Source of the DNA: JANLSE01 sp038214135 | GTDB lineage: Bacteria; Chloroflexota; Chloroflexia; Chloroflexales; Roseiflexaceae | Assembly: GCA_038214135.1 (NCBI GenBank) | Contig: JBBQSD010000050.1 | Location: 1-39,107, forward strand | Reading direction: 5' to 3' | DNA: 39,107 nt | Shown here: positions 18,007 through 25,721 of the stretch, in pieces | How the letters are laid out: every line of letters begins with the position of its first letter | Numbering within the stretch: position 1 is the first letter of the stretch | Program-made: the position numbers and the translations under genes | Notes under the pieces: generated by a model | Seen by the model: the letters and a program-made list of their open reading frames with translations, nothing else | Databases searched by the model: none | Told to the model about the DNA's origin: nothing

Positions 18007-18399
18007 TCAGATCATCTGGAGTTCGAATGATCCACGCATCTGGCGACGTGCCCGATGGAAACTTGCATCCTTGGAAACCTCGCGTAGCACATGCTGAATA
18101 GCATCACGCTCAATTGGCTCGTTATAACTGAATACTAAATGCTCGATACGCTCAACTAATTCTGCACATGGTTGGTAGAGGTAGTGCGGATCTTCATCGG
18201 TATGAGCAACGAGGATACCATCCTGTCGTAATTCCTGAAGTGCTTCACGAGTACTCCAAATATCACGGTAGGTGCGATTCGCAATCTGCTGTGCAGTCAT
18301 TTCGAGGCGTGGGTTCTCATGAAACCACAACAGAAATTGGAGCTTGATCGGTGAGTCGATTGCTTCTTCGAGCAACTGTCGAACGCATGGGTCGATCAT
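18007..18399 (-). CDS. Small winged-helix DNA-binding-like protein
   Basis: 130 aa. Residues about 15-70 have the pattern of a winged helix-turn-helix: LLWFHENPRLEMTAQQIANR, then WSTREALQELRQDGILVAH with a beta-hairpin wing (HYLYQP). The last 50 residues are helical and charged (REVSKDASFHRARRQMRG). The RBS AAAGGAGG is nearly perfect. It is a single-gene unit with its own promoter (18568-18596) and terminator. The target and signal are unknown; a transcription regulator is the simplest reading. Confidence 0.7.
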   Translation of the reverse strand: MIDPCVRQLLEEAIDSPIKLQFLLWFHENPRLEMTAQQIANRTYRDIWSTREALQELRQDGILVAHTDEDPHYLYQPCAELVERIEHLVFSYNEPIERDAIQHVLREVSKDASFHRARRQMRGSFELQMI

Positions 18400-18567
18400 T
18401 GACCTTGCCTCCTTTCGAGGTCTTCATTGACCTAAGCTGTGCAATTCGCCGGGTGACTGAGAATGTGCGGCATCCTGCAAGCTTGGAAGGAGCCAATTCT
18501 TGCCGTTCTTTATGTGAAGCGGCAACAATATGTGGATGGTTTGGGCCAAGTAACAATCTTATTAGGT

Positions 18568-18596
18568 ATTATATGATCATTTAGTGATTTTTTCAA
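18568..18596 (-). promoter_or_regulatory. Promoter of the winged-helix gene
   Basis: TTGAAA (18591-18596) and TATAAT (18568-18573) on the minus strand, spacer 17 bp. The predicted start near 18561 gives a leader of about 160 nt. Confidence 0.8.
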
Positions 18597-18662
18597 TGCC
18601 CATGTTAGAGCCTTTTGGTAAAGAAATGATGAGATTGGTGAAATGTTTGTAATAAGAATATC

Positions 18663-18691
18663 TTGACGCAGTTCGCGCCGCATGCTATAAA
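18663..18691 (+). promoter_or_regulatory. Promoter of the FHA-MshEN gene
   Basis: TTGACG (18663-18668) and TATAAA (18686-18691) on the plus strand, spacer 17 bp. The predicted start near 18698 gives a leader of about 119 nt. Confidence 0.82.
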
Positions 18692-18816
18692 TTCCTTTAC
18701 ACCTATTTGTTGCACTTGGTTACTCACGCCAATAGATATTTGCTGGATCCGGTTTTTGGTTGTTGTGTGTACAGATCTGCACACCTCATAATACTTTAAA
18801 ATCATAGGGGGATGTG

Positions 18817-19386
18817 ATGGCAAAGGTGCTTGTGATGACTGTTGTGACAGGGCCACAAATCGGGCGAAAGTTTAGCCTGGCAGGGCGTTCAAATACTATT
18901 GGTAGCTCATCGAGCTGCGATTTGGTGTTGCATGATCGGTCAATCGAGCCACGCCACGCAGAATTACGATCCATGCTTGAGAGTTGGTTCGTCGTTCCGC
19001 TGACGACGAGTGGCACGGGTCTTTCTGTCAATGGCGTTGCCGTTCGCAGCCAAAGCAGGGTTCGCCCTGGCGATAAACTTTCGATTGGTTCAACAACCTA
19101 TGCAGTTGCAGTAGAAGAATTAACCGAGAATGAGGTTGGCAGTTCCCAACAATCCGTATTATCTGATTCGCGATTGCCTCGTTTTGGTGAATACCTCATT
19201 CAGCGCGGATTGCTGACAAATGATCAGGTTCGGCGAACTGCTGATCGTCAGTCGTCATTGCAGCGGATTGGCGTAACAAAGCCGTTTGGCGAAGTTGCCT
19301 ATGAACTTGGCTATCTCAATCGTTCACAGCTTGATCAGGTTGTTGTTGATCAGCGTAACGATTTTAATGATCGCTGGCACGATTAA
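18817..19386 (+). CDS. FHA domain fused to an MshEN/GspE-N-like domain
   Basis: 189 aa. Residues 5-100 form an FHA domain, which binds phosphothreonine peptides: G23-R24, NTIGSSSSCDLVL, S42 and RHAEL (46-50), then the SGTGLSVNG loop. The C-terminal part has two 24-residue units of the type found in MshEN/GspE N-terminal domains: R122-Q145 (RFGEYLIQRGLLTNDQ...) and P156-Q179 (PFGEVAYELGYLNRSQ...). In known MshEN domains such tandem units bind cyclic di-GMP. Here the spacer is 10 residues rather than about 5, and the second unit starts with P instead of R/K. Thus ligand binding is uncertain. ATG 18817 is preferred over GTG 18814 because of GGGG spacing. A Ser/Thr kinase is encoded 2 kb away. 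Confidence 0.82.
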   Translation: MAKVLVMTVVTGPQIGRKFSLAGRSNTIGSSSSCDLVLHDRSIEPRHAELRSMLESWFVVPLTTSGTGLSVNGVAVRSQSRVRPGDKLSIGSTTYAVAVEELTENEVGSSQQSVLSDSRLPRFGEYLIQRGLLTNDQVRRTADRQSSLQRIGVTKPFGEVAYELGYLNRSQLDQVVVDQRNDFNDRWHD

Positions 19387-19423
19387 ATACAGTGATCTGT
19401 TATAGAAGCTCTCAATATACATT

Positions 19424-19461
19424 GGGGAGGTTGAGTGGGATAATCCCTTCTCAACCTCCCC
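19424..19461. terminator. Bidirectional terminator between FHA gene and gmd
   Basis: A 12-bp perfect stem (19424-19435 GGGGAGGTTGAG with 19450-19461) extended by an inner GGGA/TCCC pair. It lies centrally in the 98-bp gap between two convergent genes. T-tracts are poor on both sides. Confidence 0.75.
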
Positions 19462-19484
19462 AGTACATATTCCAGAGTTTCGTG

Positions 19485-20462
19485 CTATCTATACTTCCGC
19501 AACAACGCCAAATCTGCGTCAACCATGATGTTTACCAGTTCCTCAAGTGAGGTTTCTGGCTTCCAGCCAAGCTTTGCTGTGGCTTTGGCCGAATCACCAA
19601 CCAGCAGATCAACTTCTGCCGGGCGGAAGAATCGCTCGTCCTGAACAACATACTCACGATAGTCCAGCCCAACCCGAGCAAAGGCCAACTCGCAGAACCG
19701 CCGTACAGAATGGGTTTGCCCCGTTGCAATCACATAATCTTCTGGCTGCTCCTGCTGAAGCATCATCCACATGGCTTTGACATAATCGGCGGCATAGCCC
19801 CAATCGCGCTGCGAATCGAGGTTGCCAAGCCGCAGTTCTTTGTCGAGGCCCAGTTTGATCCGTGCGACGCCATTTGTGATTTTGCGAGTCGAGAATTCGA
19901 GCCCACGCCGCGGGCTTTCGTGGTTGAACAAAATCCCCGAAACAGCAAACATATTATAGCTCTCACGATAGTTGATCGTGATCCAATGGCCATATACCTT
20001 GGCGACGCCATATGGTGATCGTGGGTAGAATGGCGTCGTCTCACGCTGTGGCACTTCAACAACTTTCCCAAACATTTCGGAAGAACTAGCCTGGTAGAAC
20101 TTGATATCGGGATCGACAATCCGGATTGCGTCAAGCACCCGTGTAACGCCAAGTGCCGTTACTTCGCCAGTGAACACTGGTTGTGTCCAGGATGTGACAA
20201 CAAAGCTTTGGGCTGCCAGGTTATACACTTCCGATGGGCGATGCTCACGAAGGATGGCAATTAACGAAACCTCATCAAGCAGATCGCCAGAAACGAGTGT
20301 CACTTTATCCTGAATATGTGTGATTCGCTCGAAGTTCACCGTACTGGAACGCCGAACCATACCAATAACTTCATATCCCTGGGCGAGCAGGAACTCGGCT
20401 AGATAGGATCCATCCTGCCCAGTAATACCGGTGATCAGTGCACGCTTTGGCTTTGTCATCAT
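19485..20462 (-). CDS. gmd: GDP-mannose 4,6-dehydratase
   Basis: 325 aa from the ATG at 20462. It converts GDP-D-mannose to GDP-4-keto-6-deoxymannose, the precursor of GDP-fucose, GDP-rhamnose and related sugars. Seen: the Rossmann GITGQDGSYLAE (12-23), YNLAAQSFV, SSSEMFGKV, the catalytic YGVAKVYGH with Tyr and Lys, NHESPRRGLEFSTRKI, and DYVKAMWMML. The frame extends upstream to 20564, but a promoter (20495-20523) lies in that extension and AAAGGA precedes 20462. No fucose synthase or reductase lies next to it, so the end product is unknown. Confidence 0.95.
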   Translation of the reverse strand: MMTKPKRALITGITGQDGSYLAEFLLAQGYEVIGMVRRSSTVNFERITHIQDKVTLVSGDLLDEVSLIAILREHRPSEVYNLAAQSFVVTSWTQPVFTGEVTALGVTRVLDAIRIVDPDIKFYQASSSEMFGKVVEVPQRETTPFYPRSPYGVAKVYGHWITINYRESYNMFAVSGILFNHESPRRGLEFSTRKITNGVARIKLGLDKELRLGNLDSQRDWGYAADYVKAMWMMLQQEQPEDYVIATGQTHSVRRFCELAFARVGLDYREYVVQDERFFRPAEVDLLVGDSAKATAKLGWKPETSLEELVNIMVDADLALLRKYR

Positions 20463-20494
20463 TTCCTGTTCCTTTACTGCATGGAGTGATCGCA

Positions 20495-20523
20495 AGTATA
20501 GGTGATCTCGATGTTGGTGTCTG
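20495..20523 (-). promoter_or_regulatory. Promoter of gmd
   Basis: CAGACA (20518-20523) and TATACT (20495-20500), spacer 17 bp, minus strand. The predicted start near 20488 confirms the downstream start codon at 20462. Confidence 0.7.
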
Positions 20524-20559
20524 CTAACTGAGTTAGCCTCCTTATAAGCGATCATGCGG

Positions 20560-20574
20560 TACAATGTTTAGATG
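20560..20574 (+). promoter_or_regulatory. -10 box placed for a leaderless mRNA
   Basis: TACAAT (20560-20565) is followed by exactly 6 nt and then the ATG at 20572. The predicted transcription start falls on the A of the start codon. No Shine-Dalgarno sequence is present. A convincing -35 hexamer is not seen. Confidence 0.65.
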
Positions 20575-21048
20575 AACGAGTCTTCTGCTTCTTTATCGGA
20601 GTCACTTGGGCAGCGAATTGCTCGCCTGCGTACCCGGCTTGGCTGGACGCAGAGCGATCTTGCGGAACGATTGGCAGCATCACGCGTTGCGGTTTCGCAT
20701 TTCGAGGCTAGCCTGGCTGTGCCAAGCGAACGAACAATTGTCCTGTTGGCTGGGCTGTTTCGGGTGGAACCGATCGATCTTGTTGCGGGAACCGGCTATC
20801 CCCCTGCAAAGGCCGAGCGATTGCCCACCGTTGCCTGCCGATATACCGAGGTTGATCTCCAACTTGCGCTACTGGCGTGTGATCTTGCCTGGCTGGAGCG
20901 ATTGGGTGTTCCTGCGAACACGACAGTTCATAACGAAGCACTCAGGCCACGTGTCGCCGCACTCAAGGCATTACTTTTCATAATGGAAGATCGGTTTGAA
21001 TCCGTTAAGGTAGAGCAAGCACTTGCCCCGCTTAGGCATCGCGGGTGA
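20572..21048 (+). CDS. XRE-family transcriptional regulator
   Basis: 158 aa. Residues 12-66 are a Cro/C1-type HTH: RIARLRTRLGWTQSDLAERL, ASRVAVSHFEASLAVPSERT, IVLLAGLFRVEPIDLV. The C-terminal 80 residues are mostly helical (LQLALLACDLAWLERLG) with no domain I recognise. It is divergent from gmd and could control it, which is inference. The gene appears leaderless. Its last 17 bp overlap the end of the convergent kinase gene. Confidence 0.85.
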   Translation: MNESSASLSESLGQRIARLRTRLGWTQSDLAERLAASRVAVSHFEASLAVPSERTIVLLAGLFRVEPIDLVAGTGYPPAKAERLPTVACRYTEVDLQLALLACDLAWLERLGVPANTTVHNEALRPRVAALKALLFIMEDRFESVKVEQALAPLRHRG

Positions 21049-23206
21049 CAACCTGAAGTTGCTGTTCCGCCTGAGTTCGGAGCGCTGGGTCGCTGGTTAG
21101 ATCGAGGCATCGGCGCAGATCGCTGGCGGCATTATCGTTCTGCCCGAGGCGGTGATAGGCCATTGCGCGGTAGAGGTAGGCGTCGGCATCATTTGGATAC
21201 TGCCGCAGATACCCATTGAAGTCGCCAATTGCCTTCTGCTGATCGTTATGTGCGCTATAGGCCAGGCCCCGGTTGTAGAGGCCGGTTGCGTTTTCGGGAC
21301 TTAAGCGCAGAAACTCATCATAATCCGCAATCGCTTGATCATAGCTGCGTTGGTAGAATGCTGCTCTACCACGATTGAGGAATGTTTCTGCATTGCCTGG
21401 ATCTATTTGGAGCGCCTTGTTGTAATCGGTGATTGCGCGATTATACTCACCCAGGCCAACATAGGCTCGCCCGCGTTGGGTGAGTGCGTGCGGATCGTTG
21501 GGTTTGAGTGTGAGTGCCTGGCCAATATCGAAGAGGGCCTCACGATATTTCTTCATTCGCAGATAGGTTTCGCCGCGCCCAATATAGGCTGCGGCAGCAT
21601 CTGGTGTGAGCGCGAGAGTTTGTGAATAATCGGCAAGTGCATAATCATACTTACCGATCGCCAGAAACGCATCGCCACGGCTAGCATAATTGCGCGGATC
21701 TGCTGGCTGTACACTGATTGCAGCACTGAGTGTTTCAATTGCACGCTGATAACCATATTCAGCAGCCGACCCAACATGGCTTGTCGTTGGTGCCTCAAAA
21801 CCACGCGCTTCGATTGTTGGCTCGGTCACTGCTGCTATGTGTTGTGGGGCGGGCGATGCAACCGAGTTATATGGCAGAGCCATGGTCAAGCCGATGGCAA
21901 CAATCAGTGCGACCAATGTGCTGATGATCGCTTCACGTCGTTGCATCCAATCGGGGGCAGCGATCCGCATCGCACGCACCTGTGGCCGTATGGCGCTCAG
22001 ACGCGGCCGTAGGGTACTCAACTGTGGCCGCACTACTGTGATTCGTGAGCGTAGCGTATTGATTCGGAGCAGCAATGCAGGCATCAACAAGTGTAATGCA
22101 CTGATGAGAGCCTGAACTGTTGTTGCCATCTGGGTGCGAACTATCTGAATGCCGCTCTGTAGTGAAATATAGTATGGTTGAAGCCGCATACGCAGCCCGA
22201 TCTGTGGTTTTGGCTGCGGCTGTGGCTTGGGTAATGGCATTGGTTGACGAATGACTGTATCAAGAGTGGCTGGCGGGGGCGCGGTGCGTGGCGCAGCTGG
22301 CCCTGGGGTTGTCACCATCTGGCGAGTTTGGTGATAGGCGCGGTGTAGTGTTGCACGCATTGCCGCAGCATTTGCTGGCCGATCCTCAACGCGGGGCGAC
22401 ATCGCACGCATTAAGACATCGCTGACTGTCTGCGGTATGGTTGGGACGAGTTGGTGTGCAGGAGTGAGCGGGTCTGGTCGGCTCTCCATGGCAGCAGCTG
22501 CACGGTCGATTGCGCTAGCAGGTAAGAACCCGGTGAGGAAGTGGTAGAGTGTTGCTGCCAGTGCATACAGATCGCTGCGGGCATCGATCTTGAGGCCGCG
22601 AATCTGTTCCATTGGCGCATATTGGGGCGTATAGGCCACCAGGCTGCCACCAGTTGTCATTAGCGAGTGCAGTGCCGTTCCGCCACGAGCTAGCCCAAAA
22701 TCTAGCAGAACCAACTCGCTGCGGGGGGTCAGCTTGAGGTTTTGTGGTTTGATATCGCGATGGAGGATCGGTGGCTGGCGAGTATGCAGATAATCTAGCA
22801 CCTCCAGCAGAACATCGGCCCATTCCATGACTTCATTGGTGGGGAATGGGTTGTCACGGTTCTGTAGGAGTGTCCAGCAATCTTCGCCAGGGATATATTG
22901 CATCACCAGAAACTGGCCATCGTCCTCGGTGAAGTAATCACTCACGACGGGCAGTGCGGGATGGCGCAGGCTTGCTAGAATACGAGCTTCGCGCTCGAAT
23001 GCCCGCCGCAGTGGATCATCGCTTAGGGCAACATTCTGTAATGGAACGGGCAGAGTCTGCTTGATTGCGACAACATTCCCCAACCGTGTGTCGATTGCCT
23101 CATACACCGCTCCCATGCCACCCTGGCCGATCCGGCGCACAATCTGGTAGCGATTCTGGAGGATGGTGTCAACAATCGGCTCGGCTGGTTGTAGCAATGC
23201 GACCAT
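21032..23206 (-). CDS. Membrane Ser/Thr protein kinase with C-terminal TPR repeats
   Basis: 724 aa. The kinase domain (about 19-290) has GQGGMGAV (27-34), K49, HRDIKPQN (149-156, catalytic D151), DFG (169-171) and APME (197-200), so it should be active. A proline-rich linker (300-336) is followed by a run of 7-residue units starting L385, V392, L399, I406 and M413 (type LRPRLSA). One transmembrane helix lies at about 427-445 (STLVALIVAIGLTMAL). About seven TPR units follow outside (475-715), with patterns such as AYIGRGETYLRMKKYREAL. Thus the kinase is cytosolic and the TPRs are external. It is followed by no cognate phosphatase. The FHA protein nearby is a candidate reader, by inference. Confidence 0.95.
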   Translation of the reverse strand: MVALLQPAEPIVDTILQNRYQIVRRIGQGGMGAVYEAIDTRLGNVVAIKQTLPVPLQNVALSDDPLRRAFEREARILASLRHPALPVVSDYFTEDDGQFLVMQYIPGEDCWTLLQNRDNPFPTNEVMEWADVLLEVLDYLHTRQPPILHRDIKPQNLKLTPRSELVLLDFGLARGGTALHSLMTTGGSLVAYTPQYAPMEQIRGLKIDARSDLYALAATLYHFLTGFLPASAIDRAAAAMESRPDPLTPAHQLVPTIPQTVSDVLMRAMSPRVEDRPANAAAMRATLHRAYHQTRQMVTTPGPAAPRTAPPPATLDTVIRQPMPLPKPQPQPKPQIGLRMRLQPYYISLQSGIQIVRTQMATTVQALISALHLLMPALLLRINTLRSRITVVRPQLSTLRPRLSAIRPQVRAMRIAAPDWMQRREAIISTLVALIVAIGLTMALPYNSVASPAPQHIAAVTEPTIEARGFEAPTTSHVGSAAEYGYQRAIETLSAAISVQPADPRNYASRGDAFLAIGKYDYALADYSQTLALTPDAAAAYIGRGETYLRMKKYREALFDIGQALTLKPNDPHALTQRGRAYVGLGEYNRAITDYNKALQIDPGNAETFLNRGRAAFYQRSYDQAIADYDEFLRLSPENATGLYNRGLAYSAHNDQQKAIGDFNGYLRQYPNDADAYLYRAMAYHRLGQNDNAASDLRRCLDLTSDPALRTQAEQQLQVVTRDA

Positions 23207-23334
23207 AGATGCTACCCTGTATATGATGCTAGCAATGGAGTGTACGAACGATACTAGCAGGATAGCAGTTGATGGTGAATGCGAGGTAAAAGGGTAGAGC
23301 TTGGAATGTTACTAACTTGCAATAATAGAAGACC

Positions 23335-23395
23335 TTACCCCTGCCCCTCTCCCACGGGAGAGGGGTGCCTATTGGACGGGGGTGAGTTTGCCTTA
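23335..23395. repeat. CCCTCTCCC-type dispersed hairpin
   Basis: CCCCTCTCCC (23344-23353) and GGGAGAGGGG (23356-23365) form a stem, flanked by CCTTACCCCTG on the left and GGGGGTGAG on the right as an imperfect outer stem. It lies in the 190-bp gap between sucC and the kinase gene, 31 bp after the sucC stop. It belongs to the same family as the cluster at 30435-30553. The rest of the gap shows nothing I recognise. Confidence 0.8.
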
Positions 23396-23396
23396 A

Positions 23397-24539
23397 TTAT
23401 GCGCGTGCGCGGGCGGCTTCAACAGCCTTCTGCGCGGCATCTGCGAGGGTTGCTGCTGGAATAAGTATCGATTCGGCCAGTAGTTTCCGACCTGCTTCTT
23501 CGTTTGTTCCAACCAGGCGTGCAATCATTGGCACATCGGTTTTGACTTCATCCAGGGCGGCAATAATACCGCGAGCGACCTCATCGACGCGGGTGATACC
23601 ACCAAAAATATTGAACATCACGGCCTTGACGTTTGGATCGGCCAGGATGATCTGCAGCGCTGCCTTGACTTTGTCCTTGCCTGCGCCGCCGCCAATATCG
23701 AGAAAGTTGGCCGGTTCGCCGCCATACAACTTCACAACATCCATGGTTGCCATTGCTAGGCCAGCACCATTGACCATACATCCGATATCGCCATCGAGTT
23801 TGATGAATGTGATTCCGGCTTCACGGGCCTGTTGCTCGGCCTGTGGCTCATCCGATGCGTCACGAATTGCCTCAAGATCGGGATGACGGAACAGGGCGCT
23901 GTCATCCAGAACGATCTTTGAGTCAAGCGCCTGAAGTGAACCATCGGCTTTGACGACCAGCGGGTTAATTTCAGCCAGTGAGGCGTCGGTGTCCAGATAG
24001 GCCTTGAACAGCGCGACGGCAATCTGGGCAAACTGGCGAACCTGCTTGCTATCTTTGAGGCCAATGCCAAAGGCGAGTTGGCGAGCCTGGTAATCAAGTA
24101 ATCCGAGGGTGGGATGGGCAGCAACACGAACAATTGCATCCGGGTTGGTTTTGGCAACCTCTTCGATTTCAACACCGCCCTCTGAAGAGGCCATCACGAC
24201 CAGCTTTTTCGAGACTCGATCCATAATCACGCCCAAGTAGATCTCGCGTTCATAGGTGATCGCTTCGGCGACCAGCACCTTCTCGACAATCAGCCCCTTG
24301 ATATCCATGCCAAGGATCTGGGTTGCCGCCTGTTCTGCCTGCTCTGGCGTGTCGGCCAGCTTAATGCCGCCTGCCTTACCACGCCCGCCAACGAAGACCT
24401 GTGCTTTGACGACGACTCGCCCGCCGATTTGTTCGGCCAGTGTGCGAACCTCAGATGGAGTTGCGGCTACACCGCCGCCCGTTACGGGGATGGCATAGCG
24501 CGCCAGGATGTCGCGGGCCTGATATTCATGCAATTTCAT
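23397..24539 (-). CDS. sucC: Succinyl-CoA ligase [ADP-forming] beta subunit
   Basis: 380 aa. SucC forms, with SucD, the TCA-cycle enzyme that couples succinyl-CoA cleavage to ATP synthesis. The N-terminus MKLHEYQARDILARYAIPV is classic. Further: KAQVFVGGRGKAGGIKLA, the metal-binding EINPLV, GAGLAMATMDVVKLYGG, NFLDIGGGA and FNIFGGITR. The frame runs to 24644, but the ATG at 24539 has AAGGAAG and starts at the conserved position; a promoter lies upstream in the extension. The alpha subunit gene sucD is not adjacent, which differs from the usual sucCD pair. Confidence 0.97.
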   Translation of the reverse strand: MKLHEYQARDILARYAIPVTGGGVAATPSEVRTLAEQIGGRVVVKAQVFVGGRGKAGGIKLADTPEQAEQAATQILGMDIKGLIVEKVLVAEAITYEREIYLGVIMDRVSKKLVVMASSEGGVEIEEVAKTNPDAIVRVAAHPTLGLLDYQARQLAFGIGLKDSKQVRQFAQIAVALFKAYLDTDASLAEINPLVVKADGSLQALDSKIVLDDSALFRHPDLEAIRDASDEPQAEQQAREAGITFIKLDGDIGCMVNGAGLAMATMDVVKLYGGEPANFLDIGGGAGKDKVKAALQIILADPNVKAVMFNIFGGITRVDEVARGIIAALDEVKTDVPMIARLVGTNEEAGRKLLAESILIPAATLADAAQKAVEAARARA

Positions 24540-24574
24540 GATGCTTCCTTTTTGAAGAGGGAGATGCCGCGCAT

Positions 24575-24604
24575 AGAGTAGCACCAGTCGCGTAGGGCTG
24601 TCAA
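24575..24604 (-). promoter_or_regulatory. Promoter of sucC
   Basis: TTGACA (24599-24604) is perfect; TACTCT (24575-24580) is a moderate -10 with an 18-bp spacer. It is divergent from the hut promoter, whose -35 begins 33 bp away. Confidence 0.6.
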
Positions 24605-24636
24605 CCATAGGTAGAACGCCTTCAGTCGGCATGCCA

Positions 24637-24664
24637 TTGATCAACAGCGAACCGCCATTATAAT
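24637..24664 (+). promoter_or_regulatory. Promoter of the hutGUIH operon
   Basis: TTGATC (24637-24642), a 16-bp spacer, and a perfect TATAAT (24659-24664). The predicted start near 24671 gives a short leader. No hut regulator gene is in the window, and no clear operator is seen. Confidence 0.8.
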
Positions 24665-24702
24665 ACTGATCAGCATGATGTGCGCCATTTATGAGAGTAC
24701 CT

Positions 24703-25656
24703 ATGAACCATTTGATCGCTGCCGAACTGCTGGCGTTGTTGCGCCCAGCCGATCCACAACTGTTCTATCAGCGTGGCGACCCGAACGATCCGCGGCTTGG
24801 TGAACTGATCGATCATACGGGCGATCACTTAGAAGATGCTCATGTGGTAATCATCGGCTGCCCACAGGATGAGGGTGTGCGGCGTAATCGTGGGCGGGTG
24901 GGTGCGGCGCTGGCACCAGCCGAGATCAGGCGTTGCCTAACCCGCCTTGGTACGGCAGGATTGGAACATCTGCGAATCGTCGATCTGGGCGATGTGTTGT
25001 TGGGCGAGACGCTTGAAGCGACGCACCAGCATTTGCGTATGGTTGTTGCAGGCATTCTGGCAACTGGCAAGCGTGTGATTGTGCTTGGTGGTGGCAACGA
25101 CATCTCGTACCCCGATTGCGCTGGGGTTGTCGATGCCTGTGGCGATACACTGGCCTTCAATATCGATGCTCATCTGGATGTCCGCGCCGATCAACCACGG
25201 AACAGTGGCACGCCCTATCGCCAGTTGCTCAATGAAGGATTGATCCGCCCAACATCATTCTATGAGCTTGGGATGCAGCCATATGCCAATGCTGCTGTCT
25301 ATGTTCAGTACCTGCGCCAGATCGGTGCAACCGTAATCGATGCCGAACAACTGCGTGTATCGGGAGTTGAAGCACATCTTCAGGCCATTTTGTCGCGCCA
25401 CCACGAGATGGCAATCTTCTGGGGCGTTGATCTGGATGTTGTTCATGTTGCCGACGCACCTGGTGTTAGTGCGCCAAATACCCTTGGTCTGAGTGGAGCC
25501 GAGCTCTGCCGAATTGCGGCACTGGCTGGCGCACAACCACACACCCGTTTGCTTGAGCTCAGCGAAGTCAACCCACTATACGATATTGATCAGCGTACCA
25601 GTAGGCTGGCAGCGCTGGCGATCTGGCATTTCCTGGCCGCACTGGAAGACGTGTAG
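24703..25656 (+). CDS. hutG: HutG-type formimidoylglutamase, arginase superfamily
   Basis: 317 aa. In histidine breakdown it cleaves formimidoylglutamate to glutamate and formamide with two Mn ions. The context (hutU, hutI, hutH downstream) supports this role. The arginase motifs are DAHLD (155-159), and GVDLDVV (241-247) followed by APGVSAPNTLGLS. The first motif reads GGGNDISY (129-136), with N132 where most relatives have the metal-binding histidine (GGxH). ATG 24703 has GAGAG 5 bp upstream; ATG 24691 is an alternative with no RBS. The start is uncertain, the family is firm. Confidence 0.9.
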   Translation: MNHLIAAELLALLRPADPQLFYQRGDPNDPRLGELIDHTGDHLEDAHVVIIGCPQDEGVRRNRGRVGAALAPAEIRRCLTRLGTAGLEHLRIVDLGDVLLGETLEATHQHLRMVVAGILATGKRVIVLGGGNDISYPDCAGVVDACGDTLAFNIDAHLDVRADQPRNSGTPYRQLLNEGLIRPTSFYELGMQPYANAAVYVQYLRQIGATVIDAEQLRVSGVEAHLQAILSRHHEMAIFWGVDLDVVHVADAPGVSAPNTLGLSGAELCRIAALAGAQPHTRLLELSEVNPLYDIDQRTSRLAALAIWHFLAALEDV

Positions 25657-25721
25657 GCATGTAATCATCTATAATGGCGATGGCAATGCCATCGCTGCAA
25701 TTCAATAAGGGAGGGACGACG

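Larger units (their letters stand above)
18400..18816. other. 417-bp divergent intergenic region
   Basis: The gap between the divergent winged-helix and FHA genes holds two good outward promoters, both with long leaders (about 160 nt leftward, about 120 nt rightward). The left leader has the direct repeat GGTCAATG at 18411-18430 scale, close to the winged-helix start. The stretch between the two promoters (18597-18662) is AT-rich. I see no ORF or RNA gene in it. Confidence 0.6.

Noticed and set aside
18400..18816. Small RNA or riboswitch in the divergent gap
   Set aside because: Leaders are long, but I see no known riboswitch core or terminator hairpin there.
20463..20564. N-terminal extension of gmd
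   Set aside because: The extension covers a good promoter and the family starts at the Rossmann motif right after 20462.
24540..24644. N-terminal extension of sucC
   Set aside because: MKLHEYQ is the conserved start with a good RBS, and TTGACA of a promoter lies in the extension.
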